A stretch of DNA of 64,000 nt from positions 6,388,501 through 6,452,500 of the forward strand of contig NZ_CP029427.2 of the NCBI RefSeq assembly GCF_002266465.3, given 5' to 3'. Source of the stretch: Bradyrhizobium symbiodeficiens. Lineage in GTDB: Bacteria > Pseudomonadota > Alphaproteobacteria > Rhizobiales > Xanthobacteraceae. Made by a program: the position numbers and the translations under genes. Numbering within the stretch: position 1 is the stretch's first letter; every line of letters begins with the position of its first letter. Under the pieces are notes generated by a model that did no database searches, was not told the DNA's origin, and was given only the letters and a program-made list of their open reading frames with translations. Shown here piece by piece: positions 45,471-53,759 of this stretch.

Positions 45471-46301
45471 ATGACCACGGAAACCACGATCGACACCGGC
45501 ACCAACGAGCTCCTCTGCGTCATCCGCGACCGCGTCGCGATCATCACGCTGAACCGGCCGGAGGCGCGCAATTCGCTGTCGGATGCGCTGACCCCGGCGC
45601 TGCGCACGATGATCCGGAGCTGCGGCGAGGATCGCAACGTCGGCGCGCTCTTGATCACCGGCGCGGGCGAAGCGTTCTGCGCCGGCGGCAACGTCAAGGG
45701 CATGGGCGCGCATCGCGACAAGGCAAAGCTCGAGATGCCGCTTGAAGATCGCATCGCCGACCTGCAGGAACGGCAGCGGCTGCTCACCGGCGCGCTGGTG
45801 TCTGTGCGCAAGCCGACCATCGCCGCCCTGCCCGGCCCCGCGGTCGGCGCCGGGCTTGCCATCGCCATGGCCTGCGACATCCGCATCGCCGCGCAATCGG
45901 CCTTCGTCGCCACCGGCTATGCCCGCATCGCGCTGAGCGGTGATTACGGAATCGCCTGGCTGCTCACACGTCTGGTCGGGACTGCGCGGGCGCGGGAGCT
46001 GATGTTCACCGGCGACCGCGTCAATGCCGCGCGCGCCGAGGCCATCGGCCTCGTCAACCGCGTCGTGCCTGACGACAAATTGCAGGCCGAAGCCTTTGCG
46101 TTGGCGAAGTCGCTCGCCGAAGGCCCGCGCCTGGCGCTGCGCTACATGAAGGACAATCTCGACGAGGCCGTGCTGTTCGACTTCGAAACCGCGCGCGACC
46201 ACGAAGCCGAGCGGCTGATCCGCCTCACCACGACCGCCGACCACAAGGAGGCGGTGCAGGCATTCATCGAGAAGCGCAAGGCGGTGTTCACGGGGAAGTA
46301 G
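45471..46301 (+). CDS. Enoyl-CoA hydratase/isomerase family protein
   Basis: A complete 276-residue crotonase. Oxyanion-hole segments are ITGAGEAFCAGGNVKGM and PGPAVGAGLAIAMACDIRIA, and the catalytic-loop region around ALSGDYGIAWLLTRLVG is present with Asp rather than the second Glu of true hydratases. It therefore may be an isomerase or a hydratase of unusual specificity. AGGGAG precedes ATG 45471. Its position after an SDR and near the acyl-CoA dehydrogenase fits an acyl-CoA degradation set. Confidence 0.9.
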   Translation: MTTETTIDTGTNELLCVIRDRVAIITLNRPEARNSLSDALTPALRTMIRSCGEDRNVGALLITGAGEAFCAGGNVKGMGAHRDKAKLEMPLEDRIADLQERQRLLTGALVSVRKPTIAALPGPAVGAGLAIAMACDIRIAAQSAFVATGYARIALSGDYGIAWLLTRLVGTARARELMFTGDRVNAARAEAIGLVNRVVPDDKLQAEAFALAKSLAEGPRLALRYMKDNLDEAVLFDFETARDHEAERLIRLTTTADHKEAVQAFIEKRKAVFTGK

Positions 46302-46314
46302 CGGCATTCGCCCG

Positions 46315-46418
46315 GCATTCCGGGGGCGATGCGCAGCATCGAGCCCGGAATCCATCGAGCCGCAAAACGCCTGGTGAAATGGATTCCGGGTTCGCGCTAC
46401 GCGCGCCCCGGAGTGACG
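46315..46418. repeat. Paired palindromic repeat (CATTCCGGGG type)
   Basis: GCATTCCGGGGGCGATGCGC...GAGCCCGGAATCCAT mirrors ATGGATTCCGGGTTCGCGC...GCGCCCCGGAGTGAC. It is the same family as 27428-27525 and 49885-49987. It lies between the hydratase and the convergent GNAT gene. Confidence 0.8.
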
Positions 46419-46463
46419 GTGTGGAAACAGCTCGCCCATCCAATGACAGCGAGAAGGCAAAAG

Positions 46464-46493
46464 AAGCCCGGCACTGAAAACCAGGCCGGGCTT
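46464..46493 (-). terminator. Intrinsic terminator of the GNAT gene
   Basis: AAGCCCGGC and GCCGGGCTT pair over 9 bp with a 12-base loop, 10 bases past the GNAT stop. Read leftward, CTTTTG follows the stem. Confidence 0.7.
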
Positions 46494-46502
46494 GCAGTTG
46501 TG

Positions 46503-47126
46503 TCAAACCGAGGCTGAGGGGCTTTCGGCCTGACGGGAAAGGGCGGCGAGGCGCCAGCTGGCGCAGGGAATATCCTTGGCTGCGACGCTGATCCCCTTGT
46601 CGAAGCGCACCAGCTTCCAATCATCGGGGTGAGTGACGAAGGCGAAGCCGGATTTGCGCGCGAGCGAGATCATGGTCTCGTTGGAACGCAGCGTGTCGCC
46701 AAAGATATGCTCGGCGCCAAGCGCGGCGGCGCGGCATTCGAGGTTCTTCATCAGCGCTGTGGCGATGCCGCGGCCCTGCCAGCGATCATGGACCGACAGG
46801 CCGAATTCGAGCGTCGCGGTTTCAGCGTGCAACGCATAGCGCGCTTCGGCGACGATGGTCTCGAAGCCGTCGACCATCATGGTCGCGACCACGGTGAAAC
46901 GTTCGCGCTCACCGATCTGCAGGAAGTCGTGGAGCAGGCCGTTCGGCAGTTCGCTGATGGCACCGAAGAAGCGGTTGTAGCGGGAGCGGGTCGAGAGCGA
47001 GCGGAAATAGTGCTGAAGCTCCTCGGTATCGCGCGGCTCGACGAACCGGACGTCGAGCGCCGTGCCATCGCGGGTGCGCAGCGTGTCCGAATATTGCTTG
47101 AGGTCTTCGAGGCGGAGAGTGCTCAT
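46503..47126 (-). CDS. GNAT-family acetyltransferase
   Basis: A 207-residue N-acetyltransferase. The acetyl-CoA-binding pyrophosphate loop is VHDRWQGRGIATALM (QGRGIA), preceded by AEARYALHAETATLEFGLSV and followed by GDTLRSNETMISLARKSGF, all standard GNAT motifs A/B. The acceptor substrate is unknown. It follows a DUF1127 gene in the same direction with a terminator-like stem between, and a clear terminator ends it. Confidence 0.9.
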   Translation of the reverse strand: MSTLRLEDLKQYSDTLRTRDGTALDVRFVEPRDTEELQHYFRSLSTRSRYNRFFGAISELPNGLLHDFLQIGERERFTVVATMMVDGFETIVAEARYALHAETATLEFGLSVHDRWQGRGIATALMKNLECRAAALGAEHIFGDTLRSNETMISLARKSGFAFVTHPDDWKLVRFDKGISVAAKDIPCASWRLAALSRQAESPSASV

Positions 47127-47152
47127 GATACGAGCCCTTCACAAAAGGGACC

Positions 47153-47183
47153 GCCGGCGCCCCTGTCATCAGGCGGCGCCGGC
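47153..47183 (-). terminator. Terminator-like stem after the DUF1127 gene
   Basis: GCCGGCGCC and GGCGCCGGC form a 9-bp perfect stem 12 bases past the DUF1127 stop. Read leftward, CCCTTTTG follows a few bases after the stem. It may only partly stop transcription into the GNAT gene. Confidence 0.55.
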
Positions 47184-47194
47184 CTGGCGGCCAA

Positions 47195-47398
47195 TCAGGC
47201 CCGCCAGAAGGGTTTGTCGGCCTCATAGGCGATATCGGACCAGGACAGTCCGACGTCGTGGAGATCGCGCGCGGTCCAATGGGCGAGCTCGCGCCTGGTG
47301 CGGTAGCGCTCGTGCCAGACATGAAGTGCCTCGCCGATCTGCTGGATCAGGCTTGGCGCATGATGATTTGTCATCGAATTATGGGTCAAAGTAGACAT
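47195..47398 (-). CDS. DUF1127-domain small protein
   Basis: 67 residues. The C-terminal half RTRRELAHWTARDLHDVGLSWSDIAYEADKPFW is the arginine-rich DUF1127 (YjiS-like) domain. In several alphaproteobacteria these small proteins bind RNA and affect phosphate, carbon or stress responses; this one has the usual N-terminal extension of about 30 residues. AAGGAGC lies 5 bases before the ATG. It is divergent from a LysR-type regulator. Confidence 0.88.
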   Translation of the reverse strand: MSTLTHNSMTNHHAPSLIQQIGEALHVWHERYRTRRELAHWTARDLHDVGLSWSDIAYEADKPFWRA

Positions 47399-47508
47399 TT
47401 GAAGCTCCTTGAGCTAACTTCACTGCTAATATCTTCCTCTTAGTGCACTGCGACAAACGACAATTTGTACCCATTCGCATGAATTAACGTCATGTATCCT
47501 GCTGCCAG

Positions 47509-48408
47509 ATGACTGCCAGATTGCCCTCCCTCAACGGATTGCGGGCGTTCGAGGCCGCCGCGCGCCATCTCAGCTTCACGCTGGCGGCCTCCGAGCTGAA
47601 CGTGACGCAGACCGCGATCAGCCATCAGATCCGAAGGCTCGAGGAGGAGCTCGGCATCCGCCTGTTCATCCGGCAGAACCGCGCGCTGGCGCTGACGCCG
47701 GAAGCGCGCGACTACCTCCCGGGCGTCCGCGCCGCCTTCAACGATCTCCGGCTGGCCACCGATCGTCTGCTGCGCAAGGACGACGACAAGGTGCTGACGG
47801 TCTCGACGCTGGCCTCGCTCGCGGCAAAATGGCTGCTGCCGCGGCTGACGGATTTCCAGGAAAGCCATCCCGGCATCGACGTGCGCATCACCACCTCGAC
47901 CAGCCTGGTCGACTTCCAGCGGGACAATGTCGATGCCGCCATCCGCTATGGCCGCGGCCAATGGCCGGGCCTGCGCGCCGACTGGCTGATGGCGGACGAG
48001 CTGTTTCCGGTGTGCAGCCCGTCGCTGTTGCGCGGCGACAAGCCGCTGCGCCAACCGGAGGATTTGCGAGGCTATCCGCTGCTGCACACCTCGAACGCCA
48101 ACAGCGACGATTGGCGGCTATGGCTGACCGCGGCGGGCCTGCCGGCCGATATCGCGCGGCAGCCCGGCATCACCTTCGATATGATTTTCATGACCATCCA
48201 GGCCGCGATCGACGGCATCGGCGTGGCGATGGGACGGACCTCTTACGTTCAGGACGACATCGCCAAGGGCCGCCTCGTGGTTCCCTTTAAGATCGCGCTG
48301 CCCGCCGACGCCGGCTTCTACCTGGTCGCGCCCGAGGGCCGCCGCGAAGCGCCGAAGCTGACCGCATTCCGCCAATGGATGCTCGCTGCAACGCAAAATA
48401 AAGCCTGA
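47509..48408 (+). CDS. LysR-type transcriptional regulator (GcvA-like)
   Basis: A 299-residue LTTR. The N-terminal HTH (LPSLNGLRAFEAAARHLSFT, then LNVTQTAISHQIRRLEEELG) and the DIAVRYG-type sensor segment DAAIRYGRGQWPGL match the GcvA group, whose members have a two-subdomain ligand fold. The sensed metabolite is unknown. It is divergent from the DUF1127 gene, across 110 bases containing ATGAATTAACGTCAT, a possible T-N11-A type site, and precedes an MHS symporter that it may control. Confidence 0.9.
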   Translation: MTARLPSLNGLRAFEAAARHLSFTLAASELNVTQTAISHQIRRLEEELGIRLFIRQNRALALTPEARDYLPGVRAAFNDLRLATDRLLRKDDDKVLTVSTLASLAAKWLLPRLTDFQESHPGIDVRITTSTSLVDFQRDNVDAAIRYGRGQWPGLRADWLMADELFPVCSPSLLRGDKPLRQPEDLRGYPLLHTSNANSDDWRLWLTAAGLPADIARQPGITFDMIFMTIQAAIDGIGVAMGRTSYVQDDIAKGRLVVPFKIALPADAGFYLVAPEGRREAPKLTAFRQWMLAATQNKA

Positions 48409-48551
48409 AAAATCATCAGCTTCCACGTCAAAATTGATTGACTCGCCGCGTCCTGCGCGAGAAAGGATGGGACATATTGTCACAGCAACAATCTGTCGCC
48501 TTGCCGTGAAATGATTCCCGGTCCGGCCACGTCTCGAAAGGGAGCAACGCC

Positions 48552-49877
48552 ATGGTTGGACCAGCAACCAGTCCGCCTGAACTCAAATCGCGCATCGGCG
48601 CGATCCTGCGTGCCACCTCAGGCAATTTCCTCGAACAGTTCGACTTCTTCCTGTTCGGCTTCTATGCGGCCGCGATCGGCAAAGCGTTCTTCCCGTCCTC
48701 TGATGAAACGGCATCGCTGCTCAATACTTTCGGCGTATTCTGGCTCGGCGCATTGATGCGGCCGGTCGGCGCGATCGTGCTCGGTTCTTACGTCGACCGC
48801 ATCGGCCGCCGCCAGGGCCTGATCGTCACGCTCGGGATCATGGCTATCGGCACCGTCGTCATCGCGTTCTGTCCGAGCTACGCGACCATCGGCATCGCCG
48901 CGCCCGTCATCGTGCTGATCGGACGTTTGCTGCAGGGCTTCTCCGCCGGCGTCGAGCTCGGCGGCGTGTCGGTTTATCTCTCGGAGATCTCCACGCCGGG
49001 CAATCGCGGCTTCTACACCTCGTTCCAGTCGTCGAGCCAGCAGGTCGCGATCTTCGTGGCGTCGATCCTCGGCTATCTCCTGTCCGAGGTGATGCCGGCC
49101 GACACCGTCGCCGCCTGGGGCTGGCGCATTCCCTTCTTCGTCGGCTGTCTGATCATCCCCCTGATCTTCTCCCTGCGGCGGACGCTGGAGGAGACGCCGG
49201 CCTTCCTCGCCATGAAGAAGCATCCGACGGCCAGCGAGGTGTTTGCCTCCGCGCTCGCCAACTGGCGCATCGTCATCCTCGGCATGATGATCGCGATCCT
49301 GACCACGACGACGTTCTACTTCGTCACGGTGTACACGCCGACCTTCGGCAAGACCGTGCTGAAGCTGTCGACGCAGGACGCACTGCTGGTCACGCTGCTC
49401 GTTGCCGTGACCAACTTCTTCTGGAATCCGGTCGGCGGCGCGCTGTCCGACCGCATCGGCCGCAAGCCGGTGCTGATCACGATCGCCTGCCTGTCGCTGG
49501 TCACCGCCTATCCGGCGCTGCACTGGCTGGTGGCCGCGCCGAGCTTCGGCAAGCTGCTCGCGGTCGAGATGATGTTCTCGTTCTATTTCGGCGTCTACAG
49601 CGGCACCATGCTCGGCGCGCTGGTCGAGATCGTGCCGGCGCATGTGCGCACCACCTGCTTCTCGCTCGCCTTCGCGCTCGCCGCCGCCCTGTTCGGCACC
49701 TTCACGCCGTTCGCCTCGACCTTGCTGATCGAGCATACCGGCGACAAGGCATCGCCCGGTTATTGGCTGATGCTCGCGGCCGTGCTCGGCATCATCGCGG
49801 CAGCGACGGTCTACCGCGGCGGCCGCCGGGCGGTGACAACGTATGATGCTGTGGCGGAGCCAGTGGCGGGGCACTAG
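48552..49877 (+). CDS. MHS-family proton symporter (citrate/tricarballylate type)
   Basis: A 441-residue major-facilitator protein of the metabolite:H+ symporter family. [20 protein letters not shown] is the first-helix signature; [13 protein letters not shown] is the loop 2-3 motif, with [14 protein letters not shown] in helix 4. Twelve helices are visible. The closest named types are CitA and TcuC, which import tricarboxylates. AAGGGAGC precedes the ATG. Its neighbours are a LysR regulator and an amidohydrolase/Rieske operon, suggesting uptake of a carboxylated aromatic or tricarboxylate. Confidence 0.9.
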   Translation: MVGPATSPPELKSRIGAILRATSGNFLEQFDFFLFGFYAAAIGKAFFPSSDETASLLNTFGVFWLGALMRPVGAIVLGSYVDRIGRRQGLIVTLGIMAIGTVVIAFCPSYATIGIAAPVIVLIGRLLQGFSAGVELGGVSVYLSEISTPGNRGFYTSFQSSSQQVAIFVASILGYLLSEVMPADTVAAWGWRIPFFVGCLIIPLIFSLRRTLEETPAFLAMKKHPTASEVFASALANWRIVILGMMIAILTTTTFYFVTVYTPTFGKTVLKLSTQDALLVTLLVAVTNFFWNPVGGALSDRIGRKPVLITIACLSLVTAYPALHWLVAAPSFGKLLAVEMMFSFYFGVYSGTMLGALVEIVPAHVRTTCFSLAFALAAALFGTFTPFASTLLIEHTGDKASPGYWLMLAAVLGIIAAATVYRGGRRAVTTYDAVAEPVAGH

Positions 49878-49884
49878 ATTGGTG

Positions 49885-49987
49885 TCATTCCGGGGTGCGT
49901 CGAGGAGGCGAGCCCGGAATCCATCGTGCGACAAGAGTGCTGGGAGAAAATGGATTCCGGGCTCGCGCTACGCGCGCCCCGGAATGA
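49885..49987. repeat. Paired palindromic repeat (TCATTCCGGGG type)
   Basis: TCATTCCGGGGTGCGTCGAGGAGGCGAGCCCGGAATCCAT is answered by ATGGATTCCGGGCTCGCGCTACGCGCGCCCCGGAATGA. It lies between the convergent MHS and Rieske genes and belongs to the 27428 family. Confidence 0.85.
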
Positions 49988-49994
49988 CGGAGGC

Positions 49995-50408
49995 TTACAG
50001 CTCCACCACCACGTAATCGCTCTCGACGCTCACCGGGATCGTCTCGGCGACATACGGCCCCTTCACGACGCTCGCACCCGGCTCGACATGGGCCGGATAG
50101 GCCTTCACGCGGAAGCGGCGGGGATCGCAATAGGACTGGCCGGTGCGGATGTCGAACTCCCAGCCGTGCCAGGGGCAGCGGATGATCTCGCCGAGTTTCG
50201 TATACTCGATCTCACCGGGCTCCTTCGACTGAGCAAGACCGATCAGTGGGCCCTCGCACAGCGCCGCGCCCTGATGCGGGCAGCGGTTCATCAGGCCGAA
50301 ATATTCGCCCTTGATGTTGAAGACCGCGATCGGCCGCCCCTCGATCTCCAGGAATTTTCGCGTGCCGGGCGGCAACTCGTCGACCGACGCAATGACGTGT
50401 CTTGCCAT
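49995..50408 (-). CDS. Rieske [2Fe-2S] ferredoxin-type protein
   Basis: A 137-residue soluble Rieske protein. Ligands are Cys43/His45 in NRCPHQGA and Cys78/His81 in IRCPWHGWEFD, the full motif. The insertion between the ligand pairs (EGPLIGLAQSKEPGEIEYT) and the C-terminal extension of about 40 residues are longer than minimal dioxygenase ferredoxins. It would carry electrons to an oxygenase; no oxygenase or reductase gene is adjacent. The ATG overlaps the stop of the amidohydrolase upstream (TGATG), so the two are translationally coupled. Confidence 0.93.
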   Translation of the reverse strand: MARHVIASVDELPPGTRKFLEIEGRPIAVFNIKGEYFGLMNRCPHQGAALCEGPLIGLAQSKEPGEIEYTKLGEIIRCPWHGWEFDIRTGQSYCDPRRFRVKAYPAHVEPGASVVKGPYVAETIPVSVESDYVVVEL

Positions 50409-51517
50409 CAGGAAATGCCGTACAGCTTCTTGGCGTTGCCCAAATAGAACGCCTCGCGATTGGCTTCGCTGACACCGGCCGGCAGCACGCGTGACGGCTC
50501 GTCATAATCCCAATGCGGATAATCGGTCGCGAACAGCAGCCGGTCCCAGCCGATCCAGTTGATGACGTCGAACAGATCTTCGCGCCGCTCCGGATCCTCC
50601 ATCGGCTGCGTGGTCCACCACACCTGCTCTCGGATATATTCCGACGGCAGCCTTTTTACATGCGGCACTTCGCTCCTGAGCCGCTGCCAGACCTTGTCGA
50701 GCCGCCAGGCCAGCGAAGGCGCCCAGCCGAAGCCGGCCTCGATCATCACTATCTTCAGTTTCGGGAAGCGCTCGAACACGCCTTCCAGCACGAGGCTCGC
50801 CAGCGCCGATTGCTGGCACTGCGAATGGCCCACCATCTCCTCGATGTAATAGGACGGCCAGCCCGACGGCGTGATCGGGTTGCCGCCGAAGCCGAAGGCG
50901 TGGACGCCGACGGGAAGACCGGCTTCCTCCGCGGCCTGGTAGATCGGCCAGTAGCGGCGCTGGCCGAGCGGCTCGACATTGCGGCTGAGCAGCAGCACTT
51001 GCACGAAATTCTTGTCGCCGGCGCGCTCGCGGATCTCGGCGGCGGCCGATAGCCCGTCCTCATTGCCGACGACGATGGAGGCTTTCAGCCGCTTGTCCTT
51101 GCTGGTCCATTTGTCGATCTGCCAGTCGTTGATCGCCGAGCACAACGCGGCCGAAAGCTCGTGATTGCGGATGCCCTGCCCGGTGTTGAGCGGATTGAGC
51201 ACGCCCAGCTGCACGTTGTTGGGATCGAGCAGCTGCTTCTGCATGAATGACAGCGAGGAGCCTTGCGGGCCGCCCTCGGGCGGATAGGCATCGCGGCGCG
51301 AGGCGTTGGGCTGGGCCTTCGGATAGGGCGGGCCTTCCATCATGCCCTGATAGGCATGGACGCCGTAAATCTCGAGATGATGCTGCCAGCGTTTGGCGAG
51401 ATAGGGATAAAGCTCGGTGCGGGTGGCGCGTGCCGGATGGATGTCGCAGTCCGCGATCGCGGTTTTGACGGTCAATGGGGAAGCGGCTTCTTGGCTCTCG
51501 CGGAATTGGATATTCAT
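50408..51517 (-). CDS. Amidohydrolase family (amidohydrolase_2) protein, second of pair
   Basis: A 369-residue TIM-barrel amidohydrolase of the ACMSD-like group. ADCDIHPA holds the first metal motif (DxH; here D-I-H), VGVHAFGF supplies another His, and LLFATDYPHWDYD the C-terminal Asp. Such proteins decarboxylate or hydrolyse aromatic ring-fission products. It resembles the preceding amidohydrolase in layout and motifs, so the pair is a tandem duplication. Spacing to the upstream gene is 25 bases, and the next gene is a Rieske protein. Confidence 0.92.
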   Translation of the reverse strand: MNIQFRESQEAASPLTVKTAIADCDIHPARATRTELYPYLAKRWQHHLEIYGVHAYQGMMEGPPYPKAQPNASRRDAYPPEGGPQGSSLSFMQKQLLDPNNVQLGVLNPLNTGQGIRNHELSAALCSAINDWQIDKWTSKDKRLKASIVVGNEDGLSAAAEIRERAGDKNFVQVLLLSRNVEPLGQRRYWPIYQAAEEAGLPVGVHAFGFGGNPITPSGWPSYYIEEMVGHSQCQQSALASLVLEGVFERFPKLKIVMIEAGFGWAPSLAWRLDKVWQRLRSEVPHVKRLPSEYIREQVWWTTQPMEDPERREDLFDVINWIGWDRLLFATDYPHWDYDEPSRVLPAGVSEANREAFYLGNAKKLYGIS

Positions 51518-51542
51518 CGCCTTGCCTCCTTTGGCAGCGGGC

Positions 51543-52601
51543 TCATGTCAGGCGGGGATAGGTCGCATGCGGATTTTCGATCATGATCTTGCGCACGAGA
51601 TCGGGGGTGAGACCTTCGGGCAGCGCGTCCTGGCCCTCGAACTGCCAGTGCGGATAGTCCGTGGAGAATAGGACCAATTCATCGGACTGCATATGATCAA
51701 ACAGGCGAATTAATGTCTCGGCCTCCGGCGGCGCATCAAATGGCTGTAAGGAGAAGCGGATGTTGCTGCGCACAATATCCAGCGGCGCGCGATCGACCCA
51801 AGGCGTCTCCATCCGCACCCCGCGCCAGAACTTGTGCAGGCGCCAGAGATAGGGGGAGATCCAGGAAACGCCGGATTCCAGCATCACCATTTTCAGGCGC
51901 GGATATTTGGCAAACACGCCCTCGACAATCAGGCTGGTGAGCTGGGCCTGGAACGCCTGGGCCTGCCCGACATAATCCTCGATGTGGTAGGACCCCCATC
52001 CCACGGCGGTCGGCGGATTGTGATAGGCGGAACCCGCGTGAATGCCGACGGGAAGCTCCAGCCGTTCCGCGGCCTCATAGATCGGCCACAGCGCGCGCTT
52101 GCCGAGCGGCGTATCGCCCATCACCAGCATCAGCACCTGGACGAAACGCTTGTCCTGCGCGCAGCGTTCGATCTCGGCCACGGCCTTCTCGACGCTTTGC
52201 GTCGGGATCACGATTGAGCCGCGCAGCCGCTTGTCGCGATCGAGCCACTCCTTCACCAGCCAGTCGTTCAGCGCGCGGCAGAAGGCAGCCTGCAAATCTT
52301 CCGAAAATACCATCTGCACGCCGTAGAGCGGATTGCAGATCGCGTAGCTGAGCTGGAAGGGATCGAGCACATGGCGCTGCATGTCCTCCAGGCTCTCGCC
52401 GGGTTTTCCACTCTCGGGGCGCCAGTCGGGCCGCGCCGTGATCGGTGAATTCTGCGGATAGGATTGCGAGACGAGGTCGACCATGCCGCGCGTCGTCACC
52501 TGGTCGCGCCAATAGTCGTTCAGGTAGGGCAGCAGGCTGGTCAGATGCGGCACGGCCGGATGCACGTCGCAATCCACCCCGCCGGCGATCAGGGACGCCA
52601 T
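51543..52601 (-). CDS. Amidohydrolase family (amidohydrolase_2) protein, first of pair
   Basis: A 352-residue member of the same ACMSD-like family. GGVDCDVHPAV carries the DxH metal motif, PVGIHAGSA a second His, MVMLESGVSWISPYLWRLHK the barrel segment, and LVLFSTDYPHWQFEG the final Asp. The start ATG 52601 has GGGAGACG upstream; the longer in-frame start has no ribosome site. It is the first gene of an operon with a second amidohydrolase and a Rieske protein. Confidence 0.92.
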   Translation of the reverse strand: MASLIAGGVDCDVHPAVPHLTSLLPYLNDYWRDQVTTRGMVDLVSQSYPQNSPITARPDWRPESGKPGESLEDMQRHVLDPFQLSYAICNPLYGVQMVFSEDLQAAFCRALNDWLVKEWLDRDKRLRGSIVIPTQSVEKAVAEIERCAQDKRFVQVLMLVMGDTPLGKRALWPIYEAAERLELPVGIHAGSAYHNPPTAVGWGSYHIEDYVGQAQAFQAQLTSLIVEGVFAKYPRLKMVMLESGVSWISPYLWRLHKFWRGVRMETPWVDRAPLDIVRSNIRFSLQPFDAPPEAETLIRLFDHMQSDELVLFSTDYPHWQFEGQDALPEGLTPDLVRKIMIENPHATYPRLT

Positions 52602-52745
52602 GACGTCTCCCTTCTCACGTTTCCTCGTATGTCTCTTCTTGTACCTGCTATTCAAGCAGGCCTGCCCGTCGCCCGCAACTCGGCCAAGCGTCCTGTCATA
52701 TGCTAGGAAGGCTGAGCTCGGTTGCGAAGGGATAAGGGGTCAGGG

Positions 52746-53228
52746 ATGAAAGAGCTCGTCGGCATTGCGGAACAGGTCGCGGCGCAGCTGATTGCGCGCA
52801 AGCAGACCATCGCCGTCGCGGAATCCTCGACCGGCGGCCTGATCGCGGCCAGCCTGCTCGCGGTGCCCGGCGCGTCCGCCTATTTTCTCGGCGGCGCGGT
52901 GGTCTACACCCGCGATGCCAGGCGCGTGCTGATGGATATTTCGGACGAAGGAATGAAGGGCTTTCGCTCCTCGTCGGAGCCCTACGCGCAACTGCTGGCG
53001 GAGCAGATGCGCAGCCGCTTCAGCTCCGACTGGGGCCTCTCCGAGACCGGCGCCGCCGGCCCCACCGGCAACCGTTACGGCGACGCCGCCGGCCATAGCT
53101 GCATGGCGGTGAGCGGACCTGTGGCGGAGGTGATGACGCTGGAGACGGGAAGCAGTGACCGGCTTGCGAACATGCAGGTGTTTGCGGCGACGGCGCTGAA
53201 GCAGTTGCTGAGGAAATTGGAAGGGTGA
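52746..53228 (+). CDS. CinA C-terminal-domain protein (nicotinamide-nucleotide amidohydrolase type)
   Basis: A 160-residue stand-alone CinA C-terminal domain, as in PncC. The conserved AESSTGGLIAASLLAVPGAS and TGAAGPTGN segments are present. The family deamidates NMN to nicotinate mononucleotide in NAD recycling, although some members have only been annotated by similarity. Start ATG 52746 has GGGG upstream. It is divergent from the amidohydrolase operon, with which no functional link is apparent. Confidence 0.88.
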   Translation: MKELVGIAEQVAAQLIARKQTIAVAESSTGGLIAASLLAVPGASAYFLGGAVVYTRDARRVLMDISDEGMKGFRSSSEPYAQLLAEQMRSRFSSDWGLSETGAAGPTGNRYGDAAGHSCMAVSGPVAEVMTLETGSSDRLANMQVFAATALKQLLRKLEG

Positions 53229-53274
53229 GCTGCTGTGGAGGCCAGTGAGCCGGGACAATCTCGCCACCAATATC

Positions 53275-53386
53275 GCTGTCACGCCACGCGAAAGCGGGGC
53301 ATCCAGTACGCCGCGGCCTAGCGATTTAATCACGACCGTCTCGGCGTACTGGATCGCCCGGTCAAGGCCGGGCGATGACAGCGGAG
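53275..53386. repeat. Paired palindromic repeat (CAGTACGCCG type)
   Basis: CGTCACGCC...GCATCCAGTACGCCG pairs with CGGCGTACTGGATCGCCC...GGGCGATGACAG, and GCCCGGTCAAGGCCGGGC is an internal hairpin. It lies between the CinA-like and DUF1488 genes. Confidence 0.7.
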
Positions 53387-53399
53387 ATTGGAGCATCAA

Positions 53400-53708
53400 C
53401 TACCGCCCCAAATGCCTCATGAAGATCCGCACCACATATCCCTGCACCCGCGGCGCCTCGTCGTAGATATCGGACGCGATCCGCTCGATGGTCTCGCGCA
53501 GGGACAGGAATTGCGCCTGGCGCGCGCTGCTTTCGGTGCCCTGCATGCCGGCGAGCTCGTCCATCGCGGCATCGCTGATCTGGCACTGCACGACCTCGCC
53601 GTCGTTCAGCATGGTGAAGCGGAAAGCCAGCCGTTCGCGGTCATGGCCGATGATCATGTCGCGCGTGAGCGGCATTGAGAACGGTCCGGTCGGCCCCCGG
53701 GCCGACAA
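53400..53708 (-). CDS. DUF1488-family protein
   Basis: 102 residues from ATG 53708 (a GGTGGAGA sequence lies upstream) or 91 from ATG 53675, which matches the usual family start PLTRDMI. DUF1488 features are visible: RLAFRFTMLNDGEVVQCQIS, DAAMDELAG and DEAPRVQGYVVRIF. The fold is alpha/beta and the function unknown. It lies 51 bases after the AMP nucleosidase stop in the same direction. Confidence 0.85.
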   Translation of the reverse strand: MSARGPTGPFSMPLTRDMIIGHDRERLAFRFTMLNDGEVVQCQISDAAMDELAGMQGTESSARQAQFLSLRETIERIASDIYDEAPRVQGYVVRIFMRHLGR

Positions 53709-53759
53709 TGCTGAAAATCTCCACCCCTGTCAGCAGCGAAGCGACGGGAGCACCGCCCC

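Noticed and set aside
27428-49987. Possible CRISPR-like repeat array
   Set aside because: Repeats are long mirror pairs separated by kilobases, with no regular spacers and no cas genes.
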